From the NCBI GenBank assembly GCA_948470475.1, contig OX419335.1:26043161-26107160 (forward strand): 64,000 nucleotides of DNA. The letters are read 5' to 3'. Every line of letters begins with the position of its first letter. The first letter of the stretch is position 1. The notes below the pieces were generated by a model. It saw nothing but the letters and a program-made list of their open reading frames with translations. It was not told the origin of the DNA and did not search any database. A program made the position numbers and the translations under genes. Of this stretch, positions 22,277 to 34,600 are shown one piece after another. The stretch is from Galaxea fascicularis (Eukaryota > Cnidaria > Anthozoa > Scleractinia > Euphylliidae).

Positions 22277-23415
22277 GTTTTTTATTTTCGTTCTTTAGAA
22301 ATAGCATATGTTATTCGGCTATAATAGCACTACTTTATTGAAATACATATGCAATGATTTACGCCGTGACCTTATTTGAAAACGAGCTATGTTTTTCCAA
22401 ACATAGCTCTCCGGCTTATCGTGAGCAATTATGAACTTATTTATTTGGTGTATTTTGAAAATCTGTTGTAAACCCGATGAAGGTTTTCATTCAGTTCGGC
22501 GCCTTCAACAAGCAAAACCGTAAAACGGTCATTTTGTTAACTGAATGTAAGATCTCTAGCGCCTGAAAACTGACCAGAAACCGTCGCCATTTGCAAAAAG
22601 CTCCTCTAGGTTTAACAAATTAAAATAAATGTCATGAATCCGGCAGCACATTTATTATTGTGACGACAGATCTATGTACTTGAGTATTTTTCTCAACGGG
22701 TAAAGTATCGGAGTATTGCTGGTTTTGCGATCTCTATATTAACAAACGGAGTTAGGGCTACGAGGCAGTAAGTTCAGTCATTTCAACTCAGCAGCATCAT
22801 CGAAACTAACGAAACAAAAATCTTTGTCTTTTCCTATTGAGTCTCTGCTGAATGACATGTGGTGACGAAATGCAATATGTCCTCGGATCAGAGATGTTCC
22901 ACCTGTTTTTGCATCAGGTGGTTTTTCTAGGCTACAAACAAATACTACCGTCTTGTTTGAAACTGGTTGGTATTGCATTCTTACATTAAACATGGCTTTA
23001 GCATCGCAGAGCTATAGTCACTAAAATGAAATTAACGATCAGGATTGTACCAGTTTCCAAAATTCACGGAGATGATTAGTAAAACAAAAAGGAGCAATTT
23101 ATGACATTTATACGGATGTAAATCATTAAAAATGCTATCTCAAGGGCAGACTGGACAGTATGAAGTTGTTGTATGACACAGATTGAACGGCAAGCTGTGT
23201 CGCGTAAATTTAAGGGGCTATGTCATAGTGATTTTAATCGTTTTGAGATCATGATAGAACCGTCAAACACCATGCATAACCAAAATGTTCTTAAAACACC
23301 AAAACAAATATATCAAGCTATTTTCTCAAATGGACAGCAAACAACAGTCTGTATTTGGCTATTTTTCCAAAAGCCGTAGCGTCTAAATCGGTCTTAAAAC
23401 TGATAATTCTTGCAG

Positions 23416-25625
23416 GCACCCATTGTTGTCAAGGAAACCGCACTCTTTACTTCATTGACGACCACAGCATTAACTGTATGGAGATTAATTCACTTGATCA
23501 ACCGAATCCCACCGTAGTCAAGATAGTTACAAACATCCCAGAGGGTGCAGCGATCGACATAGACGTTCGAAACAAAATTGTGTACTGGAGTGATACCCAT
23601 GCGTGGACTATAAACAAGAAGAACTTGACGTCCGGGGAAGTTAAGGTCATTCTGAAGGAGAATATTGGAGAGGTTAACTCCATAGCGTTTGAATGGGAAA
23701 GCGGCCTCATCTACTGGGCTGATTTTCTGTACGAGAGAATAGAAGTAGCGAATGCAGATGGCAGTTCCAGAAAGACCTTGGTGACTAAAGACGTTAAATC
23801 TCCACTTGGGATTGCTGTTGATCCCGCCAGCGGGTAAGTCGACTGTCTTGACCTATTAATCTTGTTCTCGTCACATAACCTATTCGTTTTACCGCCCTCT
23901 CCTCTCCTCCTCGTCATCATCACTACCACACTCATTGCCTGCATTACCATTACCTTCAGCAACATCACCACCGCTACACCAGCCCCTCCTCCATCATTAT
24001 CTTTCCCTTCTCTTCCCTGTCCGTCACCATCACCATCACCGTCTTGATAGGTATCAGCATCCTCGTCAATGTAGTCAACATCGTCACCATTGCCATCACC
24101 ATCACCATTACCATCGCCAACAGCTAGCCAACGACATCACCTTCACCATCACCATCACCATCACCATCATCATTGTCGTTATCACAACAACTGTCAAATT
24201 TTGAACGTACGGTGATCAAAGCTTCAAGTTCTGATAGACTCTCAGGGGTCTTTCCAGAAATTTTAGTGCTTTCAGAAGTTGTGACTTGAAAGTTATCCGG
24301 CTAGGTGTGCTTGATTATGATGCATTTTTGTCCATCTTCAGATTTGGACACCCCGAATAACTCAAAGTATTGAAAAACATCACAAGATAGTTTTACCGCC
24401 CTTGTTCATTTTTCAATGATTATCGCTGCATTCTTGTCCCATTTTTCCCGCTAGATTAATTTTGTAGAGAAAGATCATTTTCAGCGTACTTGAAAATTAA
24501 AAGACAATTACAAAAAAAGGGGATGCTAGATCTTGGATTAATTTCACAATTGTCTGTTAACCTGTTATTCTCTCATTTCATTTTTTTAGATACATGGTTT
24601 GGGCAGACTACGATTACGCTCAACGGAAGATAATGCGTGCAGATCTAACGGGCGAAAATCAAATAGTGCTGGTCAACTCGTATTCATTGTTCGGACTTCC
24701 GTTGCATGTAGTCATCGACCACAGCACAAGCCGAGTTTACTGGACAGACATCCAATACGCATTCGCAGTCATTGGTTCCGTGAAACTCAATGGGCGTAAT
24801 TTTGCATACGAAAAATATCTTTCCATAAGATATTTTCCGTATGACTTAACTATCTTTCAAAATAATCTTTACTGGGCTGATGTGAACTTGAATGGAATTG
24901 CGTGGTTTCCTTTCAAAGATTCGTCGGTGAAACGTGTGCAAACAGTTGATGATCTTTCCCCACACTCTGTGGTCGGAGTCGTGGTGTCAGATCTTACAAG
25001 ACAACCTCTAGGTATGTTGAAATCAGTTTTTCGAGGCATGCAGAACCCTCGATATAAAAGACCTGATAAAACCCACATCCACTATGAGTGACAACTGGTT
25101 GCTAACACAATTGTTTAACGAGTAATATTTTTGTTGTCACTGGCGCTGATGTAGACGCCCCTAAATTTAAGTGCGCTAAAATTCCGTCGTAATCGGCATT
25201 AACTTACAATATTAATCAAAATTTAATAGAAATTTACTTTTGTACAGTTTATGACTCTGTAAATCAGTAAATTTGACGCGTTACACATTTTTCAGAGATA
25301 ATAGAACAACAAATATTCTGAAAAGCTTAAAAATATGCTACAATGTATAGGATTTTTGTTCCAAATTGAGGCATAATAATACGTGGTTACTCCCAAGTTT
25401 CTATTTGCATCCCAGCAGCCTTTACCAAGACCAGCTTTTCCCGTATATTTATAGACCGCGCAGAAATTACTTTGTTCAGGAAGAACGGTCCGTAGGAACA
25501 CCAAAATATCCCGAGTGATCTCGAGAAGTGCAAAACGAATGCGCAGTAAAAAACAGACTTTGTCCTTAATCAACCTCATCAAATATCCAATAGAATTACG
25601 GCTTAGAAAATTGGGTTGGACTTAT

Positions 25626-25677
<52 letters not shown>

Positions 25678-28600
25678 ATTAATCAGCCTTCCTCAAGGGG
25701 CTTTTCAAGACTAATTTACAATACTGTTTCGGGGACTTTTAACCAGACTGCATGGTGCAGTTTACAATCATTAGAGTAAATCATAGATGCCCTCAGCACT
25801 AGGGGCGGTCACAGCCAGGGTTCGTTACGTTCCTAGTGGTTCTTTAACGTCCCACGGAATTAATTGCGAAGAGTTGTGAGACGGGACCTCCGGTTTATCG
25901 TCCTTATCCGAGAAAACTAGAAAGTCTAACCATTTGCAGATGTCATTGCAAAGGAAGCACTTTCTCCTCAGTAATTTAAAGACCCTGAGTGTTGGTCCGA
26001 ACTGGGGCTTGAACCCACGACCTCCCGCACGGTAGTCCGGCACTCTACCAACTGAGCCAACCGGTATTGACAAAAGTAGACATTGGCCTTCTAAGCAGAA
26101 GAAAGCCACTGAAGCGGGGTATTGGAAGGTGGTGATCAAATGTGTGTGTGGTTTTTTATAGCGACTGGAAACCAACCGTGCTCAGTAAATAAGGGAAACT
26201 GTAGTGACTTATGCTTGTTAACTCCTGGACGTGGAAGGAAGTGCGCATGCCCACAAGGCATTAACTTGGATCCTGACGGCCTGACTTGTAATGGTAAAGA
26301 TCCACTTTTAGTTCATACACCATAAAAGAGAAAAATTTGAAAGCTTTGCTGGTACAACAGCTGGAAAATGAAATTGTCGACTCTTATGGGATATCCCCTC
26401 CATGAGCTAATTGATTGATTGATACATTTAGGATCTTAAGAAACGACGACGACGACGGCAACGAGAACGCCACAAAACAATGGGATTAATGAGCCAAAAC
26501 AATACTCTGCACGTGCGTTTTACATTTTGGTACATTTCTTTGCCGTCCTCTGCGAACAAATTTTAGGTTTTCTCGAGAACGTGAGCGCATGACAGCAAGT
26601 TTTTCTTTTGTTTTCTTTGCTTTAAAACCGTTCACAGTAATTTAGGCCCTGGACAGCTCGCCAGCATTTTTCACGTTAAACAAATTGGAATAATCGCGAA
26701 AGAGTTACAAAAACGAGAAGTTATATTTTGAAATGACGTTCTAGTTGCCGTCACCGTCGTCGTTGCTTAAGGTCCCTATTAATGTTGGACCGACAACATT
26801 CCTTATCAGACCGTAGATATTTGGAAGCAAACAAATTAATCAAGCTGCATGATGTAAACTAAATCATCCCCTTGAATTGCAGTTAACGTTGTATGTTTGC
26901 TTTATTTGGATAACACACACTGAACTTGAAAGATATAACTGTTACCAACGCGACACCAAAGTAACTTAGGACAGAACTGCTTAGTATCATACTTTTGGCA
27001 TAGACCCATTTCAATTGCATGGTGAAAGGGAATTCTGTACTAAATGTTTCGTTTTCATTACCACTCCTGTGCGCTGCCTGACATTACTTTATGACAAATT
27101 AAATTTTTGTCCACGAAACTACTCAGGGAAACTCCATGTTTTTCTTTTATTCAAAATGGAAGCAATAGTATATTACGTTTTTAAAATGCTTTAGGTTTTG
27201 TTTTTAAATTGAATGAGTGTTTGATGTAATGCCACACAATGAGCAGAGGTTTATTTTTCTTGTAGAATCCACATCTGCAACCCAGTCTCCACCGCTGCCA
27301 GGTGGGATAGTCAACTGTTCTCAGTTATTTACATTGATGCGAAATAACCCTTGTAATTTTGTAGTTAAGGTAGGGGTAACAAATAACACTCGTGGCTAAT
27401 CCAACCTCTCTGTTAATTCAGGCTTAAACAAGGTAAGCATGGGGCTTACTACTACAAGATTATAACAATTTACGTCTAGTTTAGCCAATATAAAGCTAGA
27501 TAAGTTTAGTATCAGGTCTCTGTAAAAAGGGTAGGACGGCAATTGCATATGCAACTGATAAAAGTACCTTGAAAAGTGTAAAGATTCCAATACGTTTTAC
27601 TTGCAGAATAAGTAACAACAAAACTTGGTTTGAAAGTGCACTTAACAGAATGTTTGCAAAGGGGAACTCGATTTTAATAGTTTAGCTGTTCAGTCACTGC
27701 CCCGGTGCATATATCCCTTAAGTCGTTGTATCTTGCATTGTATTTTATGTTAGTTCCAAGTTTGTATTACCTTTTATGTTCTTTTACTACCGTGATTTTT
27801 TATCGTAGTTAGTACACGACCGGACCCAACAAGTGTGTATTTGCTTTAACACTTATCGTGTCTAAACAAAGGATCTTGTCATGACTTGCTTTGAGAAATA
27901 TTACTAAGTTACTGATAGCTTACTTTTGGGGGTTAGTTGTCCGGGTTCGTCTGGTTGGCAGCTCATTGGATAATCAGGGACGGGTTGAAGTGCACTACAA
28001 CGGACAGTGGGGAACAATATGCGACGATTACTGGGGCCTAGCAGAGGCACACGTTGTTTGTCGGATGCTGAACTTTTCAGGCGCAGAGTTTGCACTTCGT
28101 AGAGCCTTCTTTGGCCCTGGACGACGGTCCTCTCCAATCTGGCTGGACAGCGTAAAGTGTCGAGGCGACGAGAGCACGATTGCTGCTTGTCGACACGATG
28201 GCTGGGGACAGAACGACTGCCGACACTCAGAGGATGCCGGTGTGGTTTGTTGGAGGGAGTCGGCACCTGCTAATCAAGGTACTGATTCCTTTTAGTTACC
28301 CACCCACTTAAGCTAAGTTCAATTATTTAATGAGGTTAACACCGGTTTCCTCGTTTACCTTTAAACATCTAAAGTACTATTGACATTATTTGTTACCACA
28401 GAAACAACATAAACCTGTTAGAAACAGGGCTAATTTCAGCTATAAGCAATGATAACTCAAGAACAAGCTCGTGGACCCTATTTTTAATGGGAAATAGTTA
28501 GCGTCAAGTTGCATATTTTAGAAAATCTAAGTTGGCTGTAAATATTCTCCTTGATTTTGTTTTTAAATTTTGCAAAATGTTGGACCTCGACAGGCTAATT

Positions 28601-31600
28601 ACTGTTGCTTGTTAAACTGTAGCTATGGTCATGTGCTATGTCAACAGAGTAGCCATAGTTTGTTCACCAATTATTGCATGGGCTTTTGATTCAAACCACT
28701 AGCGCGGTGCTAACTGATAAAGAGTGAAAGTATCAATCCATCAAAGTATACGTGTTAGAAAGTTGTGCCGGCCCCCCATAAGCAGCAAGGCAACGTAGAC
28801 GAAAATAAACGGATCGGTTTATTGACTTGGTTAGTTGTTGGGGAAAAAATTAACATGGTCTTAACTGTCTCTTTAGAACCGACTTTGGCTCCTGGACCAC
28901 ACCCAGGTATGCGTGTTTGCTTTGGAATAACGTAGAGAAGCACATAGGTAATAGCTGATAGTGTTAGTTTAATCGAATCTGTTTGTTTTGCCTTCGTACA
29001 GAGCTTAAGGTACGACTCCAAGGTGGAGATACCCAACATGAAGGTAGAGTTGAAATTTATCTTAATAACACCTGGGGAACAATATGCGACGACTCCTGGG
29101 GAATCGAAGAAGCCAATGTCATTTGTCGAATGCTAAACTTCACCGAAGGAGCCTTGAGCACGCAGTGCTGTGGTTTTTATAATACCTATGGTGTTGCCGA
29201 ACGCATATGGCTAGATGATGTTCACTGTACTGGAGATGAAGAGACCATTGCAGCATGTCGCCATCGTGGATGGGGAAGACACAATTGCAGACACACGGAA
29301 GATGTTGGAGTTGTCTGCAAGCATTCACTAGTATTAGCTCCAGGTATACGTAACTAACAAAATTTGATCATTATCTTTTTAATAATGAAAATTCCTGTTT
29401 TTCGTCTCATTGTTCAAGCTTCTTTCTTATCATTTTGTAAGAGGGGAAGCTCAGATGCCTTTTAGTACCTCTTCCTTCTTCCCCAAAAATTACTTTTCTA
29501 AATTATATTCTGTCGTCGTCTTAACCCAGTTTCTCAGCCAATGTCACATTAAACAGTTCTTCTCAGGACTACACTCACACGGACGATCGTACCTCACTTA
29601 GTTATGACATGACTCCTGGGTTCAAACCATTTACCATTTACGATCCTCAGTAACTGTAATCATGGCCAATTAGTGCAAAGGCTAAGGCTTAAACAACAGC
29701 TATTCCGATCTAACGTTGGCAACAGCTTATGCAATATTCTATGTTATGTTCTTTAGACCAAATTGTGAGACTGGTAGGCGGAGCGAGGGAAAGCGAGGGA
29801 AGAGTTGAAGTATTCCGGGATGGTCAGTGGGGAACAATTTGTGATGACAATTGGGATATCAAAGACGCAAACGTAGTATGCAGTATGCTTAATTATTCAC
29901 GAGCGTTGCGTTCTCCACACCACGCATTCTTTGGCACGGGAAACGGGAAAATCTGGTTGAGCAACCTTGACTGTGTTGGCAATGAAACGTCTATCCTGCA
30001 ATGTGAACACGAGGGAGGACAAGTCGACACTTGTGACCATCACGAAGATGCATCTGTGATTTGTGAACGGGATGCAGCAAACTTAGGTGAGATACCAGTA
30101 GTTAACTGAGCCCGAACCTTAGGGAGCATAGTGGAGCTAACGTGATTGAAATATGCAAAATGGGGAGCAAAACAAAGAACGGTAGCCATTTTTGGAGGAG
30201 TAAACCAGTCTTCTGGGAATTAAACTCTATTTTTGTGCCAAATCTCTCTTTTGTTTCAATAATTAAAAACCAATATGGCCGCTGGTCACTTGAGCGAACA
30301 CCCTCTACAGGGCCGTGTTACATTTTGAATGAATTCTAACCCTTCACGAGATTTAATTACCACCGTCAGCGTTTCTTTGGATCCCTATCTGATTACATCA
30401 GTTTCAATTTTCCAATCAAAATGCAAGAACCGGCATCAGAACCAAGTTATAAACTTTTCATCAAAAGAACCATAATTGAAAGAATTTCTTGTCCAGTCCC
30501 CCACTGGCAGAATGTAACATGTTAAGTTTTCAGTAGCATTTAATGTATTAGGTAATTAAGCTTTCGAGATACAATGATGATATTTTTAACTAAACGTATC
30601 TAGCTCTACCTGGTCTTTTTAAAAATTTACTACTTACTCGACAAAAGATGACGAAAGGCTACCAAAACTGATCTGAGATATCTCTACATGGTAAAGCTAC
30701 GAAATGCGCTTCTGCAAAACGTCATATTTAATGGAAAACAGATTTTCGTAGACCTCAACTTGAAAAATACACTGCCGTTCACAAAGAATTTATGTGTGCG
30801 CCATGTAACCAAAGTAGTCTATTCTTATTTTTAAGAATCAAAGAGCTTTATCCTGGCATGCGAGAGCGGGCGGAGTTTGATCTATCATTTACCACTGGAC
30901 GTCGGGTCATCTGAGAAAGGAGTACCTCTCGCTCTGGAGGCACACAGTCCTCAAGACATAACGTTTTACAGCAAGGAAAGGAAGGCTTACTGGACAGAGC
31001 AATCTGGATCGATTGTTCGTGCTCCGCTTAATGGAAGCTCAAGGGAGGTCATCATCAGTGGGTTGTTGTTTCCGACAGGTATTGCAGTAGACTCCATCGG
31101 CCAAAATTTGTTCTTCGCCGACAGAAATGGAATTAAGGTATCAAAACTTGATGGTTCTTTTCAGACACCTCTGATCAAAACAACGCCTGTTCATGGAATT
31201 ACTTTGGATAGCAAAGCTGGGTAAGGAAATCTTGCATGGTATTGACAAAAAGAAGATAATGTGTGTCTCGAAATGAAACGAGGAACGAGGGGCTATGACA
31301 CTGACAATGACAATGGAAATGACAGTGAATATGAAAATGACAACTACAGAGACAGCTAGTGGCAGTGGCAAGACAATGACAATGACATTGACATTGACAG
31401 TGACAATTATAGTGACAAAGGCAATGGCACTGACAATGAGAACGAGAATGGCAACTGCAGTGACAGTAACAGTGATAGGAACAGTGGCAATGACGATGAC
31501 AATGACAGTAAAAGCGGTAAAGTTGAGCTGGATTTTCTCGGTAGGGTTGTAGTTCAAAACCGGTCAAGCGCTGTTCATGTTGCTTTAGAAGGTTTTTCAA

Positions 31601-34600
31601 TTGAGTGTCGCAAAAGCCAAAACCAAAACAATTAATCCTACCAATCACAACAGACGAAGGCAACTCAATGAACCAATCAGAATTTGAAATAATTGCAAAT
31701 GAGCGCGTGCAACTCGCGAATGGCTTTTTGCTTCTCATTGGCTGAAAACGTGGCGAGAGTTTTGTCAACCAATCACAGAGCGAAGTCCCTTTGCTCTGCG
31801 ATTGGATACTTCGCTCACTTCACTCACGAAGTCACTTCGCCCGGTGATTGTCGAATTACTTTCGACACTCATTCCGCATAGAATCCACTCTATTTCCCTT
31901 TCAATTAACCCTCAATCCTAAAGGTTATGTATTCAAATTTCATTAAATGCAATGAAAAACAACAACAGTTCTTGATGCTTAGACACGATTTAAGGCTGCT
32001 CATTAGGTAATTAACATGCCCTTAAGATTGTAGGCTTGGCACGTTTTTCAACCAACGCCGCGGAACAATATGCAAATACAGAACGCGTTCAATATTAATT
32101 TACTGATTTCAATCAGACAAAAGTACACAAAATTGACATTCATTTTTTAATGAAGTTAATACATTGGAACTCCAATTATTCTCAGGTATATTTACTTTAC
32201 ATTAACTGGCATTACCCCACGGATAATGCGGGCTGACATGGATGGCCGAAATCAAGTAGTCTTGGCAAATTTGTCTTCCGTGAGAGGAACTACTCTTGAC
32301 ATAGAGTTGGACAAAGACAGGAAGGGCGTATATTTCTCAGACGAAACCAACAACCTGGTTAAGTATCTTAACCTCAGCAGTTTGCAGTTGTATTCTCTTC
32401 TGTCTGACCGCCCTCATCGACCGGTTGGACTCACCTTGTTTAATGGAACTCTGTATTGGACTGGCGGCAGTTCACAGACCTTTGGCGGCGCTATATACAA
32501 AGCAGACGCAAGCAATTTTAATGGCAGTGATGTGCATGAGATAGTGGATCTTCTCTCTTTTCCCAAAGGACTGCATGCTCACGATTCTGCCGACGAGGAT
32601 GATCAAGGTAAATACTATATTTTGTCTTTCTTCCTTTCCGGAATTCGAGAGATTTTTCCTTCAAGTGTTCCTAAAGATTGCACTTCCCTCAAAGGGTGGG
32701 TCGTCTTGGTACAGTACCAGACCGAACTGATTGGAATTTCTGGCTTATAGGCACCAAGAACCAACTCTTTCGAAAAAAAAAATACTGGTATTGTGTAAAA
32801 CAGCGTAGGGTAACCAGCTATTATTACTAATATTTAAATCAGGCCTTGATAAAAATTTGTATGCAGAAATGTAACAAATAGTCCTAAATGTCATTCGTGT
32901 TTGTTTTCGCCACTTTGTTAGAAATGAAGCGTTTTTAACTGCTGTGGAGTATCCACTGGTTTGCTGTAATTAATTTATTGACAATTGCACTATTAGTTGT
33001 ATCTACCATCCACTATCCACACCCCTTTGAGATCCTTTGTTCCTATCGAACTGGTGGGGTATTCCAACCACGGGAATGTTCCTGCCCAATCTAATAGACT
33101 GAATGAGGCAGGTCGTTCATGGAAGCCCATGATTACAGCACAGCCTTATATGACATGAAGCAACTCGGTTTAAAGAATCCAGCAAAGTTAAAACGACGTT
33201 TCTTCATTGCAAGCAAGAAACTGAGTACAACGAATACACCGCAATTAATTTACCCACTTTCTCACGGATAAACTCTCGTAGCCATTTTCGTAAGCGATAG
33301 CTTTTCTGAAAATACTCCTAAATTCAATTTACATTCGTTACCGCAAAGTTTACAAGGTGTGTGCTTATGCTTAATCACTTCGTTTCAGGCGACCATCCAT
33401 GTGCAAAACACAATGGCGGATGCTCTCACCTTTGCTTAATAAAACCTGGAGGTTATAGATGTGTTTGCCCAGGTGGGATCACTAAATCATGCCAGGCAAC
33501 TCCAACTTCAACGCTTCCTAAGGCGTCCATCCTGGTCTCAGTCACTCCAAGGGAAAGTCAAGGTTCAGCTGTTCTCTCGAGGACACCATCAGTAACCACG
33601 GCAGCTATGACCTCTCAAGTTATGTCCTCAATCTTTCCCAGCGTTGAGGCTTTCTCAACCTCTGCATTCTCCACGGCGTCCATCCTGGTCTCAGTCACAG
33701 CAAGGGAAAGTCAAGATTCAGCGGTTCTCTCGAGGACACCATCAGTAACCACGGCAGCTATGACGTCTCAAGTTATGTCCTCAATCTTTCCCAGCGTTGA
33801 GGCTTTCTCAACCTCTGCACTCTCCACACAATCATCGCAAGTGTCAACCACTGCTACTTCATTCATGTCTTCTTCCTCTTTCTATGCAACATCATCTGTT
33901 GCCGTCGTAACGTCTTCATCGCATTCCACTGTGAAATCATCTGCCTCGTCACTAAAGCCAACCAAACATTTCTCGAATTCCTTCCCGTCGTCCTCAATTT
34001 ATTCGATTCCAAATTACTGCAGCATGCACCAACCTTGTGAAAATGGAGGCAGCTGTCAAGCAGAGGGTTTGGGATACAAATGCGTCTGCACAAGATATTT
34101 CATCGGCCGGCACTGCTCAATAGACATAAGTAAGTTTCTGCTTTGATTTAATTCATAATAATTCATAATTCGTTCTAACACTACAAAAGCCTATTTTAGA
34201 TATCCGTTACGTTTTAATGCATGAATTATCCTTGTGAGTATCATTAGGTGCCAGGACGTAGGCAGGAGCCCATGACACAGCATAGTTTTTTAAAACTGTC
34301 GTTTAAGGATTTTACAGTCTAAAAGATCCATATGCTGATCCACAGCCGAAAAAGTGCGATTACCAAATGTCCTTTTAAGCTGTATAGTGCTTGGCGCTCG
34401 TCAGAGGAGTTCTTTGTTTGACCTTTGTTTAATTGTATGTGATGGCAATCATTTAATATTTTTCAGGAAGTGGAGTGGTTGCACTATTAATAAAGTTGCA
34501 AGAAAACCAGGTGAGCTTTGTGGTTCAAGATCAGGTGGACGTTCTTTTTATGCTAGTGTGACTGTTTCAGGTCGAATTGCAGTGGACACTATAGTTTGAT

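Larger units (their letters stand above)
18344..23415. other. Long stretch upstream of the receptor gene
   Basis: No exon can be tied to a known gene. The missing first exon or exons of the receptor may lie here; an exon ending in phase 1 is required. An ATG frame at 18605-18797 ends in phase 1 at a GTGAGT donor but is not signal-peptide-like. A diverged inverted pair (18720-18800 and 19205-19290) and a foldback element (21909-22276) are present. Remaining open frames are short and unconvincing. Confidence 0.4.

Noticed and set aside
22778..22993. 71-codon minus-strand ATG frame
   Set aside because: No signal peptide, domain or splice evidence.
23862..24204. Pro/Ser-rich and His-rich open frames
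   Set aside because: Caused by the CACCAT microsatellite in the receptor intron.
31141..31768. Long overlapping frames on both strands, one over 180 codons
   Set aside because: They follow a GACAATG-type minisatellite in an intron; Thr/Met- or His/Cys-rich composition is a repeat artefact.
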